Below are positions 44,010 through 55,367 of a stretch of DNA of 64,000 bases, piece after piece. A program made the position numbers and the translations under genes. The notes below the pieces were generated by a model, which was not told the origin of the DNA, searched no databases, and worked only from the letters and a program-made list of their open reading frames with translations. Each line of letters opens with the position of its first letter. Position 1 is the first letter of the stretch. Source of the DNA: Smallanthus sonchifolius (lineage: Eukaryota; Streptophyta; Magnoliopsida; Asterales; Asteraceae); assembly GCA_023525975.1 (NCBI GenBank), contig CM042020.1:10804001-10868000 (forward strand). The letters are read 5' to 3'.

Positions 44010-44618
44010 TAGGGGTGTGCATGGGTTGGTTTGGGTCGATTTTGAGATAAAACTAAACCCAAAACCGAAAGTTCAGTTTTTGGTTTATTAAAACCGTTCG
44101 GTTTTTTCGGTTTTTACAATGGGTTCGGTTTCGGTTTTTTCGTTTTAAAACCGATCGGGCTTGAATTTTTTGGGGTAAAAGAAAAATGACCCAAAATAAT
44201 AAACATGGGTTTGAAATTTTGGAACTAAATATTTTTTAATAACTAATGATTATCACATATTTTGGCCTTATTAGTTTTCTTAAAAAAAACACTCAACATA
44301 AAAAATAAACATTATAATTTATAAATTCAATAAATATAAATAATAACGTACTATTAATGCAAATACGTGTAACAAAAATATGTATACACTTTTAACATAC
44401 AAGCACACAACACAATATAATATATACTATGAAACGTGTTGCACACAATATATAATTAAAGTATATATATACGTTCGGTTCGGTTTTCAAAAAATACAAA
44501 ACCGAAACCAAACCGTAATTTTCGGTTTTCAAAAATACAAAACCAAAACCGTCGGTTTTTTCGGTGCGGTTTTTTTGGTTAATTCGGTTTCGGTTAATTC
44601 GATTTTTTGCTCACCCTA
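44010..44618. mobile_element. hAT-type non-autonomous element (MITE) with 8-bp target duplication
   Basis: Ends TAGGGGTGTGC on the left and GCTCACCCTA on the right (inverted: TAGGGTGAGC). The 8-bp direct repeat GCTTTAAT flanks it at 44002-44009 and 44619-44626. Both subterminal regions are dense in CGGTTCGGTTTT/AAAACCGAACC words. The 8-bp duplication and TAGGG-type ends indicate hAT. There is no transposase and the short open frame inside is chance. Confidence 0.88.
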
Positions 44619-44626
44619 GCTTTAAT

Positions 44627-45899
44627 TAACTAAACCCTTAAAAGTGTATAGTGATTTAACTAAAAATACAATTATTTTTTTATATAAAAATATGAGAAAA
44701 TGATTTGATTGGTTTGATTGTGAGTTGCCTCCACACCCCAAGCTCTTTACGCCCGTTAAAGCCACGGCGCCCCCGCCCTTGGCGTCCCACCTTCGCACCC
44801 GTTTAATAGTGTTTAACGCCCTTTGTGGCTAATGTGTAAGTGGACGTTAACCCACTACAATTGATCTAAATATTTTTGGGTAAAGAACATGTAGATTCAA
44901 GTCTTAATAAAAAAAAAACACACATAGATAGAGGTAGATTACGATAAGAAAAAGGTTCTAACTCCTAATCGTGTGAGAAGCCATCACGACACGTGTCCAG
45001 GGGATTTAGGTGGGTAAATACATCCATTTTCTTAAAAAAAAAAAGATATAGACAGAGAATTCAAAAAAACACAAGGCACCTTTATATTGGATAAACACAC
45101 TACATTTTGGGTGATCCCAAAGTCCCGACACGATTTAGAAACACAGTTTTTAATATAATAATAATATAATCAAATTAAAGATAAAAATGTTTAATTTTAT
45201 GGGATAGTTTTTAAAAAATATATATTAACTTATAAAAAAGGTTATTTACGTTTTAGAAGTTTGATGAAACTAAATAAAGGTCAACATTTGTCGGTTTTTC
45301 CTATTTTATCCTTACTAGCCTTACATATAGTTCAAACTGAATAAACGTGCCATACACTTCATATGAGCATTAAATTACCCTTGATCAATTGTGCACATTC
45401 TTTCCACTTTTTATTCATGCATTTTTATCATAACTTGATTCTCTTACTCTAGAAGTATTTAGAAGTAAATGATTCGGTCACTATTTAGATAAGGCTCATC
45501 ATTTAATCTGACTACTATAGCGATAAGGAGCGCCCCAACGCATGACTAGTTGTTTTAGACGGTGGTCTTGGTCAACATATTAGCCTCCGCATAATACGCA
45601 GATCTAATGCTTTATCTCGTACAAACACGTTACGATTATGCCTTGACTTTCAAAAATACCAGCTTCATACTAAACGTGTCATTTACTTATCCGCATAAGT
45701 TAAATTATGTGTCAATAACAGTATGGTTTTTTCTCCAATGGTAGAAATATAGTTTCTAAAAACAAAATTTTTCAAACGTACATAGAAACAAGTTAAAAAA
45801 AAATTAAATTAATATTATCTTTTATATATAAAAGTAAAAGTCATAACAGAATCCTTTTGCCCTAGGAATAGCACCGTTCCCACTAGAACCGCGTAACAA
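44627..45899. other. Intergenic DNA upstream of the DUF1645 gene
   Basis: No gene seen. A locally GC-richer stretch (44730-44830, CACGGCGCCCCCGCCC) stands out in AT-rich surroundings. The proximal promoter of the plus-strand gene lies at its right end. Confidence 0.5.
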
Positions 45900-45917
45900 C
45901 CCCCCCCCCCCCCCCCC
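45900..45917 (+). repeat. Poly(C) tract next to the DUF1645 TATA box
   Basis: An uninterrupted run of 18 C followed by a CT run, ending 10 bases before the TATA box. It is the only such run in the window. Confidence 0.9.
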
Positions 45918-45927
45918 TCTCTCTGTG

Positions 45928-45936
45928 TATATAATG
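45928..45936 (+). promoter_or_regulatory. TATA box of the DUF1645 gene
   Basis: TATATAATG lies 109 bases before the ATG, within a TCTCTCTGTG context. Transcription would be expected to start near 45960, giving a 5' UTR of about 85 bases with no earlier ATG in a strong context. Confidence 0.6.
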
Positions 45937-46044
45937 CTGTAGCCACCTTCCGTTCAAACATTTTCAGGTCACTTCAACCACCATTTCTCTAATTAAGTTC
46001 AGAATCTGTGTGTGCAAACTGATCGGTAACCGCCGGCGGTAGAC

Positions 46045-46866
46045 ATGCAATTCAGTTCAGTGAACTCGGTATCTCCCAGTTTCACCGGCAATTCTTCTAA
46101 CAACCTTACCGATATAGCCGCTAGGGTTGTTGAAGAGTTTCGGAATGAAAACGGTGACGGTGATGATATTTACGGCTTCAGTGATGAACCGGACGGTAAT
46201 TTTATGGAAAATTTGAAGGAAAATGAGGAGGAACAGGACGAAGAGGCAGAATTCGAGTTTGCTGTTGTTTGTAGAAACCCTAACTTATCACCTGTTTCGG
46301 CGGATGAGATTTTCTCTAACGGCGAGATCCTGCCGCGGTATCCACTCTTCGATCGGAGTTTGTTGTTAGACGACATCGTTAATTCGAAGCCGGAGAAAAT
46401 ATCACCGGCGGTGCGGCATCCGCTGGGGAAGCTGTTCAGGGAGGAGCGGGAATCGGCGTCGTTTTCGTCGTCGGAGACGGATAATCTCGACGGGGTTGCT
46501 CCGGGGACCTACTGCATCTGGAAACCGAAGGTAGAGTCACCGGAAAGGTGTAAAAAGAGCAATTCGACCGGCAATTCGTCGAAGCGGTGGAAGTTTCGGA
46601 GCTTTCTCCACCGGAGCAACAGCGACAGTCGTATGGCGGCCGGTAAGGATGCTTCGGTTGACTATTTCAGTCATTTAACGGCGACGAAGAAGAGATCTGA
46701 AAAGGTGAAAAAGGTCGACAAAACCGCAAAAGTCGCCGGTGCCGACGATGACGGTGAATTGATTCCGGTAACAGATGAGATTAAATCTGCAAACAAAACG
46801 AACACCGGAGGTAATCGTCTCCAATCATATCTCCTGTATAAGAAAGAGCAGGTTTTACCTCATTAG
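46045..46866 (+). CDS. DUF1645 family protein (273 aa, single exon)
   Basis: The only convincing host gene. It is intact from ATG to TAG and GC-richer than its surroundings, with no intron needed. The order of motifs fits the plant DUF1645 family: acidic N-terminal half (EEEQDEEAEF near 61-70), EFEFAVVCR (69-77), GEILPRYPLFD (93-103), HPLGKLFREER (125-135), TYCIWKP (155-161) and the hallmark CKKSNSTGNSSKRWKFRSFL (169-188) followed by HRSNSDS. The C-terminal RLQSYLLYKKEQ resembles the family's YLPYKQDL end but stops sooner. Members include rice OsSGL, tied to stress tolerance and grain length; the biochemical role is unknown. The basic Lys-rich C-terminal half suggests a nuclear location, an inference. 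No predicted membrane segment. Confidence 0.92.
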   Translation: MQFSSVNSVSPSFTGNSSNNLTDIAARVVEEFRNENGDGDDIYGFSDEPDGNFMENLKENEEEQDEEAEFEFAVVCRNPNLSPVSADEIFSNGEILPRYPLFDRSLLLDDIVNSKPEKISPAVRHPLGKLFREERESASFSSSETDNLDGVAPGTYCIWKPKVESPERCKKSNSTGNSSKRWKFRSFLHRSNSDSRMAAGKDASVDYFSHLTATKKRSEKVKKVDKTAKVAGADDDGELIPVTDEIKSANKTNTGGNRLQSYLLYKKEQVLPH

Positions 46867-48240
46867 ATCGGAATTGCAGTTACGATTAGCGTATAATGAT
46901 CTGTATATACATGTATTTACTTCATTGAATGAATTTGCCGATTTGGAGTGTTTTTTTTTGTGGATTTAGCGGAAACGCCGTCGCCGGTGAACTGCCGGCC
47001 GGCGTCTGATTGACTGTGTTTTGTGCGGGGCCTAGAAATGGCTTTAATGAAAAGTTAAAGGGGTGTAACTGCAAAATTGAAAAAGTAAAAGTGATTTGAC
47101 TCTTTGAGGGTTACGGAGCATAGGAAAGAGGTGTTGGGTTGGTGTGATCACACTATAGTTGTGGGGGTATTTATGTCTTTGTGTGTAGGTTAATGGGCTT
47201 GAAATATAGATTGCATTTGCGATGTATTTGGAATTTAACTATAACTTGATTATTTTATTATTAAGGTATTGTGCATCAAATGTCAAAAGTTAATTGCTTT
47301 TAAGAATAAATCAAACATCTTTTCATCATTATTTCCGTACTTTTAATGTATCAAAATATTGTTAATTACAAAGATTTTGCGTGTTCAAAGAACTATTCTT
47401 TTTCATACGATGAGAAAAGAGCAATTAATCGAATCGAAACTGAAATAACCAATAAAATCTAACCGAAATAATTGTCAAAAATTAATAACCGACGGTTTTA
47501 GGGTTTTGTTTTTTTTAAAACCGAAAATTACGGTTTTTGGTTTCTGTTATACCATGTTCCAAAACAAAACCAAACAAAACCGCACCGAATATGGAACTGA
47601 ACCACACCTAACTTGTTTGTTATTTGATTTATAGCACAAATTAATTATATTTGGCTAAGTATGCACTAACTAATCAATTAATCATTAATTAACATAACAT
47701 TTTATGCCCAAGTTTATTATTTTGGGTCTTTTTTCGACAAAAAAATTTCAACTCAAATGACAAAACCGAGACCAAACCCATCATGAAAACTGAAACTGAA
47801 AGGTTTTACATCAATTCATCCCAATAAATTACTCTATTTATCCATTCCATTTCATGATGTATACATACATTAAATACAATTATTCCAAATTCAAAAATAA
47901 TAAATTTTATATAAGGAATTATATAATTGTTATCATTCTATTAAATAAATATATATATATGCTAAGTTGTTTTGAAACCTATATATACATACATATATAT
48001 AAATAAACAACTTACAAAAAGTTAAATTGTAAATTCTATAAAAAAATTATGGTTTTGTTTGTTTAATAAGAATAAAAATTTACTCCTTGTATTAAATTAC
48101 ATTTTCATATTTGTAACATTTAATTATAATATAATAATTTATTAGATTTTATAAAAATTATAAGATTTAATAAAATTATATTTTATAAAAAGTCCAAGGT
48201 TCAAATGGTTAATTCTAAAACTTTGTTTCTAATTAAAACT
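46867..48240. other. 3' flank of the DUF1645 gene and AT-rich intergenic DNA
   Basis: The 3' UTR probably occupies the first 200-400 bases. 47410-47620 resembles the CGGTT/AACCG-rich body of the hAT-type MITE at 44010 but has no recognisable ends. No other gene. Confidence 0.5.
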
Positions 48241-50634
48241 AAAGTTTGTACATAAAATGTTAAAACCTAAACCCCAAGGACTTGTTTTGCCAACTCCGAA
48301 TTCTCTTTTTCCCATTTCAGACCTGATTTCGAAACCCACCACCACCGGTTCTCACCCGTTTATTCCCGAACTTGCCTTTGAGATATTTTTACACGAATCG
48401 GATAACAGCATTACGATTAAACCCATCGAACGACCCACTACCTACGATTAATAGCATTTTTATGATGAATTTGATGCCCAAATCGTAACCGAAACCTCCA
48501 CTCTCAATCATTTACTCGATCGTTAAATGCAGTACAAATTAGCTATAAATAGTGACTTGTAGTCATCTGCGAAACACATTACAAACTTCCTACACTCACA
48601 ATTGCGCTTGATTTCACCCCTGGAGCTTTATTCTATGCCGAAAAACTCAACTATGTTCCGCTCAGCCGTTCACTTCCATTACTCAACCATTACAGGTAAA
48701 ATTGGTTTCATTCGACTCGTCTCAATCCCTGGATCAAAAGCCCCACGAATCGGGTTCAAATCATTGACAAATCGAGGGAATTGAAGGGGCTAGGGTTACA
48801 GGTGTACATTGGGGATGAAGGGTGTTTGAGCCTGTGTCTTAAAACCAAAACATAACTAAATCAGACACGGCAACATGCCCTGGTCTGATGGTTAGTTCGC
48901 GTGTGTGTTGTGTGTCCGGTTCAGACGCGGGTTCGAGTTCCGGCCACCATTTTTACTTTTGAATTAATTTCTTTTTGTATTTTTATGCATCATTTTACAT
49001 TTAAAAATTCCAAATTTAAATTTTATAAATTCTATAAATATATTCTGAAAGTTTTATAAAAACAGAAATTATAAAATGATGTCTATCTATTTTATTTTAA
49101 TTAAAAACATATTATAAAACATTTTAAATTCCTAAATATATAATGGAAATGATTTGTTTAAAACAAATTAATTATATTATTTATTACTAATGTTGTTACA
49201 CAAATCCTAATTAAATGTTTAGACATCTTAAAATCCTTTCAAACTTATAAACAATTATTTTAGTGTGAGTAATTATTCAAAAATACTTTTAAACTCATAA
49301 ATACCTAAATAATTATTTTAACTAACTATTTTATACAAATTTCAATTAATTCTATTCAAAGATTACTTAGTCTTTTATAATTCATTTAAAATGAATTAAT
49401 AGATTAATTAACCAATTCTACCATTTTATTAATGGATTAATTACCCACTTTATTTACATTAGCTAATAACTAATTAGTTTATTTACACAAAATAAAATTT
49501 ATTTAAACCTTTTTCCCACTTTATAATTTATTTATAAATTATTTTAGAATAATTATATAAATAAATCCAAGTACATTATTTCTCATTCCATACTATGTGT
49601 ATTTAACAATTCACATACAATATTATTTAAGTCTATTTCCATATTATGATTTATTTGATTATAGAAAAATAATTATGTGAATAAAGTCCAAACATTTTAG
49701 TGTTATAAATACATATGTTTTTCCTTCAAAACTTGCACAAACCCCATGCTCAAGTCTCAAACCCCCGTGAAACCCTAAAGTCCCAAATTCCCCTTAATAC
49801 TATTTAAACGTTCATTCAATTTAGAGTACCATTACAAGTGTAGGTTTGTTGTGAGAAATCCACACGAGGCCTATCAATCCCTACAAATTCATACCATTTC
49901 TAGCTTTGATACAAGTGAGTTTCATAGCCCCCTTTCTCTTTACTATTGTTTACAAATACTCGGGGTGGAACATTTTTACATACTATACTTACCAAATTCA
50001 ATACCATTGTTCTCATGCTATTTACTATGTGCTTTATGTCTTAAACTGCTTGGTGACCATTACATGTGTTCATGCTAATACATTCATTAACCTGCTACCC
50101 AGGCCTAAGGTAGTACCTAACATGATCATTTATAGGGGAATCCGATTCTAGTTAACACGAACCTTGGCGGGTTTTGTGTGTACCATATTACTATTTTTCC
50201 AAAACACAATTAGTGGGATTGTACTTACCAGTTTTCCATTACTTACGGATTGAATGTACGTTTGGAACCTTGTATGTTTTCACATTTATGCCTTAGTTAT
50301 GCTTTGAACATATTGAATTTCAAATCCTTTTTACAACTTTTGTTTGGTGTCAAAACCTATGTTACTCACCAACTATTTGTAGTTGACATTTACTCACATG
50401 TTTCAGGTGCAACAGTTTGAGGCCACTACATGATCACTTAGCACTTTGGACCTAGCTTTAATGTAGATTAAATTCAACTTACGTTATGTTTGAATTCTTT
50501 GTTTTCCATTTCTACTTGTAACGGATACATTTAATTTTGATGTATAAATATTATCACATTTAATAGATGATCATGTGCTTATGAACAACCGCGTCAGCCC
50601 CGGCGTATAATCCGCCGCCGGCCGAGGTGTGACA
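48241..50634 (+). repeat. Gypsy LTR remnant (plus orientation), left boundary uncertain
   Basis: It ends GGCCGAGGTGTGACA at 50634, and its last 300 bases match the minus strand of the lone LTR 31888-34210 (ACTCACCAACT, ACATGTTTCAGGTGCA, CATGTGCTTATGAACA, CCGCCGGCC). The match is secure from about 50340; the start of the LTR is not seen. TATA-like words lie at 48546 (CTATAAATAG) and 49703. A gag fragment of a different family (G4) follows directly at 50636, without a PBS. Confidence 0.6.
48880..48957 (+). repeat. tRNA-like sequence inside the LTR remnant
   Basis: A-box-like TGGTCTGATGGTTAG and B-box-like GGGTTCGAGTTCC are followed by GGCCACCA and a T run. The ends cannot form a 7-bp acceptor stem, so it is not a functional tRNA gene but a tRNA-derived remnant (SINE head or LTR segment). 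Confidence 0.55.
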
Positions 50635-50635
50635 T

Positions 50636-51142
50636 TTGGAATATGCTGGAAATGAAGGTGTAGTGGCAGCCCTGAGGTGGTTGGAAAAAGTTGAGTCTGT
50701 TATCTCCATCAGCAAATGTGCCGATGAAGACATGGTGCTTTATGCATCAAATTTGTTTAAGGATGAAGCATTTGAATGGTGGAACTCTATCATACAAGCT
50801 ATAGGCCGGCACAAGGCCTATGCCATGGAATGGGAAGAATTTAAGAAAATGGTGATTCATAGATTCTGTCCCATCAATGAGAGAAAAAGAATTGAAACTA
50901 AATTCTTAAATCTCCGCGTCAGGAGTATGTCTCCAAGATGTTTGAATATGCTCGTTTGGTTCCACACCTATCAACCCCTGAACCTAATGTAATCAAAAGA
51001 TATATTTAGGGTCTTGCGGAGGAGATCAGAGATATGGTCAAGGCTACCGTGCCTCAGACCATAGCATCTGTTGTACAGCTAGGAGGAATCCTAACTGACG
51101 GTTTGATAAGGAAACAAGAGGGAGGAAGGAAGGGCGAGGGAA
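50636..51142 (+). pseudogene. G4 gag core
   Basis: 50636-50992 encodes LRWLEKVESVISISKCADED, FEWWNSIIQAIGR and MEWEEFKKMVIHRFCPINE, the retrotransposon-gag capsid core. A frameshift near 50930 changes frame in the VSKMFEYARL region, and a TAG follows near 51008. The N-terminus is lost at the junction with the preceding LTR. Confidence 0.8.
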
Positions 51143-51502
51143 TTGTCCAAGAAGGGTACGAAGAACCAGAAAAATAATTCTCCTTGGAAGAAAAGAAATC
51201 AGTCTGCCAAAGGAGGATTTAATTCTTCCATTCCTGAATGCAAAATTTGCAAGAAGTGGCATACCAAAGAATGTTTCTTCAAGAAAATTTACTGTCATTT
51301 CTGTAAGCAAATTAGGCATATATTTGAAAACTGCCCAAAGAAAAGAACATCTCTTGTTTCAATTATGGGGAGACTGACCATTTCAAATCAACCTGCCCAA
51401 AGCTTAATCAAGCAGGATCTAGTGGGGCAAAGGCCAATGAGGAAAATAAAAATAATGTATGAGCTTTCGTACTTAATACCCGTGATGCTGCAACTATTCT
51501 AG
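51143..51502 (+). pseudogene. G4 nucleocapsid with degenerate zinc knuckles
   Basis: A Lys/Asn-rich linker leads to CKICKKWHTKECF and CHFCKQIRHIFENC. The first knuckle-like motif is shortened (CX2CX3HX3C), and the second (CX2CX4HX4C) has the spacing intact but IR in place of the usual GH context. Confidence 0.7.
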
Positions 51503-51865
51503 ACATAGTCATTGGTACATTCCTCATTGATAATGTTTATGCTAGCATATTATTTGACTCTGGTGCAAATCTAAGTTTTATAGATTTTAAAATTTGTAAT
51601 CTATTAAACAAGTCCTTAGTTCCATTAGATAAGATTTATGAAGTAGAGACGGTTGAAGGAAATCTCGTCAAAATTTCTGAATCCTTAGATAACTGTAATA
51701 TCACAATATTTGGACACGTAATGCCTATATGATTAATGCCTGTGACATTAGTAGGATTTGATGTTGTCTTAGGAATGGATTGGTTAGCCAGTAATTAAGC
51801 ACATATCCTTTGTGATAAAAAGGCCATAAAAATCCAAATTCCTTCTAGAAAACTTTTAACAATCA
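51503..51865 (+). pseudogene. G4 aspartic protease
   Basis: The intact active-site loop LFDSGANLSFIDF (near 51547-51585) is followed by VTLVGFDVVLGMDWLASN. Stops at about 51730 and 51797 break the frame. Protease fold motifs are clear but there is no long open frame. Confidence 0.75.
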
Positions 51866-52873
51866 ATGGCGACAAACAAAACCCGACCTGTTGGAATCAT
51901 TTCAATGTTGAAAGCAACTAAATGCCTTCAAAAGGGATGCATTACATATTTGGTTCAGATTTCTACTAGTACAAAAGAAAAGAATATTGAAGATGTACCG
52001 GTAGTAGCTGAATACGCATATGTATTTCCAAATGAATTACCAGGTATACCACCCGAAAGAGAAGTAGAATTCAAAATCAATCTTGTACCAGGAACGGCAC
52101 CAATTGCCAAAGCTCCATACCGTTTAGCCCCAACCGAAATGAAATAATTAAAGAAGAAATTGGATGAATTACTGGAGAAAGGATTCATTCGCCCAAGTTC
52201 ATCTCCTTAGGGTGCTCCAATTCTTTTTGTTAAAAAGAAGGATGGTACAATGCGAATGTGCATTGATTACCGGGAATTGAACAAAGTAACGATTAAGAAT
52301 CGTTATCCCCTTCCAAGAATCGATGATCTATTTGATCAGTTACAAGGCGCTTGCCAATTTTCTAAAATAGATCTTCTATCAGGATATCATCAACTAAAGG
52401 TTCAAGAAGAAGATATTCCTAAAACTGCTTTCCGAACCAGACATGGACATTATGAGTTCACGGTTATGCCGTTTGGACTTACTAATGCTCCTGCCGCATT
52501 TATGGATATGATGAACCATATATGTAAACCCTATCTAGATAAATTTGTTATCGTTTTCATTGAGGAAATACTTATTTATTCTAGAAACGTGGAAGATCAT
52601 GGGAATCATCTCAGAACAATACTTGAACTTTTGAGAAAAGAGAAATTGTATGCTAAATTCTCTAAGTGTGAATTTTGGCTTAAAGAAATAAAATTTCTGG
52701 ATTATATAGTGAATACAAAAGGTATTCAAGTAGACCCATCTAAAATTGAAGCTATATCCAAATGGGAAATCCCAAAGTCTCCGACAGAAGTCCATAGTTT
52801 CTTGGGTCTTGCAAGATACTACAGACGATTTATTCAGGATTTCTCAAAGATTGCAGTTCCTTTAACTACTTGA
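51866..52873 (+). pseudogene. G4 reverse transcriptase with altered catalytic box
   Basis: The first part (51866-52147) has the pre-RT segment FPNELPGIPPEREVEFKINL and APYRLAPTEM and ends at a TAA. The main part (52250-52873, 207 aa) has CIDYRELNKV, KIDLLSGYHQL, FGLTNAPAAFMDMMN and ARYYRRFIQDFSKIA. In the catalytic box the usual FIDDILIYS is FIEEILIYS: both metal-binding Asp residues are Glu. This should abolish polymerase activity and adds to the stops. Confidence 0.86.
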
Positions 52874-53527
52874 ACTCGCAAAAATATAAAGTATGAATGC
52901 GAAACAAAGCAAGAAGAAGCTTTCCAAACTTTGAAAAAGAAACTGACTCATGAACCTATACTGGCTTTGCTAGATGGTAATGAGGACTTTGTAGTCTATT
53001 GTGATGCTTCACACAACGACCTAAGTTGTGTGTTAATGCAAAGAAACAAAGTTATTGCCTACGAAGGTAAGGCAAATTTTGTTGCAGATGCCTTAAGTAG
53101 AAAAGAAAGAGAGAAACCTAAGCGGGTTCGTGCTTTCAGACTTGAACTTCATGTAGATCTCTCGTCTCAAATAATAGATGCTCGACATTTTGTTCAAACA
53201 GAAGAAGACTTAGAACAAGAAGGAATGGAGAGCATTATTAAACAATTGGTTAAGGGAAACGATGAAATACTTAGTATGAATAAAAGAATCTGGGTTCCGA
53301 TCACCGAAAATCTTCGAGAAAAAATACTCGAAGAAGCACATAAATCAAAATATATGATGTACCCAGGAAGTGATAAGATGTATAAAAATCTAAAGGATAA
53401 TTACCGGTGGATTGGCATGAAGAAAGATATTGCCATATATGTTGCAAAATGTCTTACTTGCGCTCAAGTAAAGGCAGAACACAAGAAACCCTCTGGATTA
53501 TTGCAACAACTAGAAATACCAGTTTAG
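52874..53527 (+). pseudogene. G4 RNase H (internal deletion) and integrase zinc region
   Basis: RNase H starts as VVYCDASHNDLSCVLMQR, but the frame runs from VIAYE straight into GKANFVADALSRKE, skipping about 75 residues with two of the catalytic acids. The integrase HHCC region follows (HKSKYMMYPGSDKMYKNLK, CLTCAQVKAEH). A TAG at 53525 separates it from the integrase core. Confidence 0.83.
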
Positions 53528-53536
53528 AAGTGCGAA

Positions 53537-54094
53537 ATGATAACAATGGATTTTATTACCAAACTTCCTCGAACCAGTCGGGGAAATGATACTATATGGG
53601 TTATCATTGACAGATTGACTAAATCTGCTCATTTTCTCCTAATGAAAGAAACCTTCAGTGTGGATAGATTGGCTTGTTTATATGTAAATGAAATTGAATC
53701 TTTACATGGAGTGCCATTATCCATAGTATCAGATAGAGATAGCCGTTTTACATCTCGATTCTGGCAGAGTTTCCAAAAAGCCATGGGAACTCGTTTGAAC
53801 TTAAGCACTGCCTATCATCCACAAACAAATGGACAAAGTGAAAGAACAATTTAGACTTTAGAAGATATGCTTCGATCCTGTGTGATAGATTTAGCTAGTA
53901 GTTGGGATGATCACCTACCTCTAATGAAATTTTCATACAACAACATTTATCACACAAGCATTCAGACAACACCTTTTGAAGCTTTATATGGTAGAAAATG
54001 TCGAACTCATGTATGCTGGACTGAAATCGAAGAAAACTGAATGTCATGACCTGAACTTGTTTAGGAAACAACTGAAAATGTAGCTCAAATACAA
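53537..54094 (+). pseudogene. G4 integrase core, truncated
   Basis: 53537-53854 is open: MITMDFITKLPRTSRGNDTI (first Asp), LSIVSDRDSRFTSRFWQSF (second Asp) and HPQTNGQSERTI (Glu). After a TAG it continues in the same frame to about 54040 (SSWDDHLPLMKFSYNN-like, ALYGRKCR). The C-terminal domain is missing where the sequence joins the LTR near 54095. Confidence 0.82.
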
Positions 54095-55367
54095 GAAAAG
54101 TGAAAAACTTGAAAATTGGACGGTAACGGACCGTCATGGTCTGTAACGGTCCGTTACGGGTTGAGCACGTGTATAATGATGACGCGCCACGTGTCCGGTG
54201 ACTAATGGCCTGAAAGTAACGTGTGGAAACCCTATGACGGACCGTCACGGCCTATAACGGTCCGTCACACCGCAAAGTAACCAGAGGCTGACACGTGTCT
54301 AGTGACTCGCTAACCCTAATGCGGTGACGGACCGTCACCACCCGTAACGGTCCGTCACAGCCGCAAAGTTTGAGTATAAATAGAAAGTCCGGGTCTAGCC
54401 TTCTTGCAACATCCAAGCACGAATATTAGAGTAAAATTCAGTGATCCCACTCCAATAATCCATTCCCGCTCGTACGTTTGAGTTTCAGAGGTTCCGGTTC
54501 GCTCTAGAGAAAGCCGAGAAGCTAGGAAACGCCCATTTGGAGAAACCAAGCTAAGCAGAGACACTGCCCACTAGGACACTCACTCTAGAAGACTCTTAAG
54601 TCCAACCTCTGTCAAGGTGAATACTTGTATTTTTATAAAATGATTTCAAAACTGAAAATGGTTTTAATTGTGATCTGACTTGAATGAACTAATACAATCA
54701 TTGGTCGCATAAGGTGATTTTACTATATAGCAGTCAGCCTAGAGAGTCATGTATATATACACGTGTTACAGATGAGACGTTGTAACAGGGCTAGGGGTTG
54801 AACCCTTGGTTGTTATGAAAGACTTATTGCTTGAATATTGAATAAACATAAAAATATATCCAAGGTCACTGCTGTGGCTGGTGGTTAGAAAGTTGACGCT
54901 ATGGCTGGTGGTTAGAAAGTTGACTGTGTAAATTGACCAGAAACTATGGGCAAATTATTATTTTTATTCACGCTTGTCATATTATGATTCAAATATATTT
55001 GTATTCATCGGCTTATGCTGATAAAATATTTTCAAACGTTTTTAAAGATAACCAAGGATGAATCGATATTGATTTAGCCATGGAATGAATGAAACAATGA
55101 TGTCATGAAAAAGGCAACGTCCACCCTAGACATCAGCTTGAAAGAAATGGCTCATGTAACTTTGGTTTTGTAAATTAAACGTTTGTGTAAAATATCAGGG
55201 TCTATCCTTGTTTGAAATGAAATGAAACGGGAGATTCCTCGTCTTTTGAAAAGATCCTGTGTTATAAAAATATTCTGCTGTGTTTATAAATCTCTAATAA
55301 GATAAAATAAGAGATAGGTACCAGTCGTTAATCACACACCCGGGTAGCCTAAATCCGGGATGTGACA
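54095..55367 (+). repeat. 3' LTR of G4, 5' end truncated
   Basis: Ends CCGGGATGTGACA at 55367. TATA box GTATAAATAG at 54374-54383. Upstream of it are three long palindromes built on TGACGGACCGT...ACGGTCCGTCA (54124-54157, 54235-54267, 54325-54357) and three CACGTG G-boxes (54166, 54188, 54292). The same layout appears in the G5 LTR. A 30-bp tandem repeat (GCTGTGGCTGGTGGTTAGAAAGTTGA) lies at 54870-54925. Confidence 0.82.

Larger units (their letters stand above)
50636..55367 (+). mobile_element. Ty3/gypsy element G4 (plus strand), decayed
   Basis: Order: gag, zinc knuckles, protease, RT, RNase H (internally deleted), integrase (3' end lost) and 3' LTR (54095-55367). Pol and LTR are of the same family as G5 (57433-62507), which lies in the opposite orientation, so the two form an inverted pair about 2 kb apart. 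The 5' LTR and leader are missing. Confidence 0.88.

Noticed and set aside
44380..44619. 79-aa plus-strand open frame
   Set aside because: Composed of the CGGTT-word subterminal repeat of the hAT-type MITE.
48880..48957. Functional tRNA gene
   Set aside because: A- and B-box-like words are present but the ends cannot pair as an acceptor stem and the B box is imperfect.
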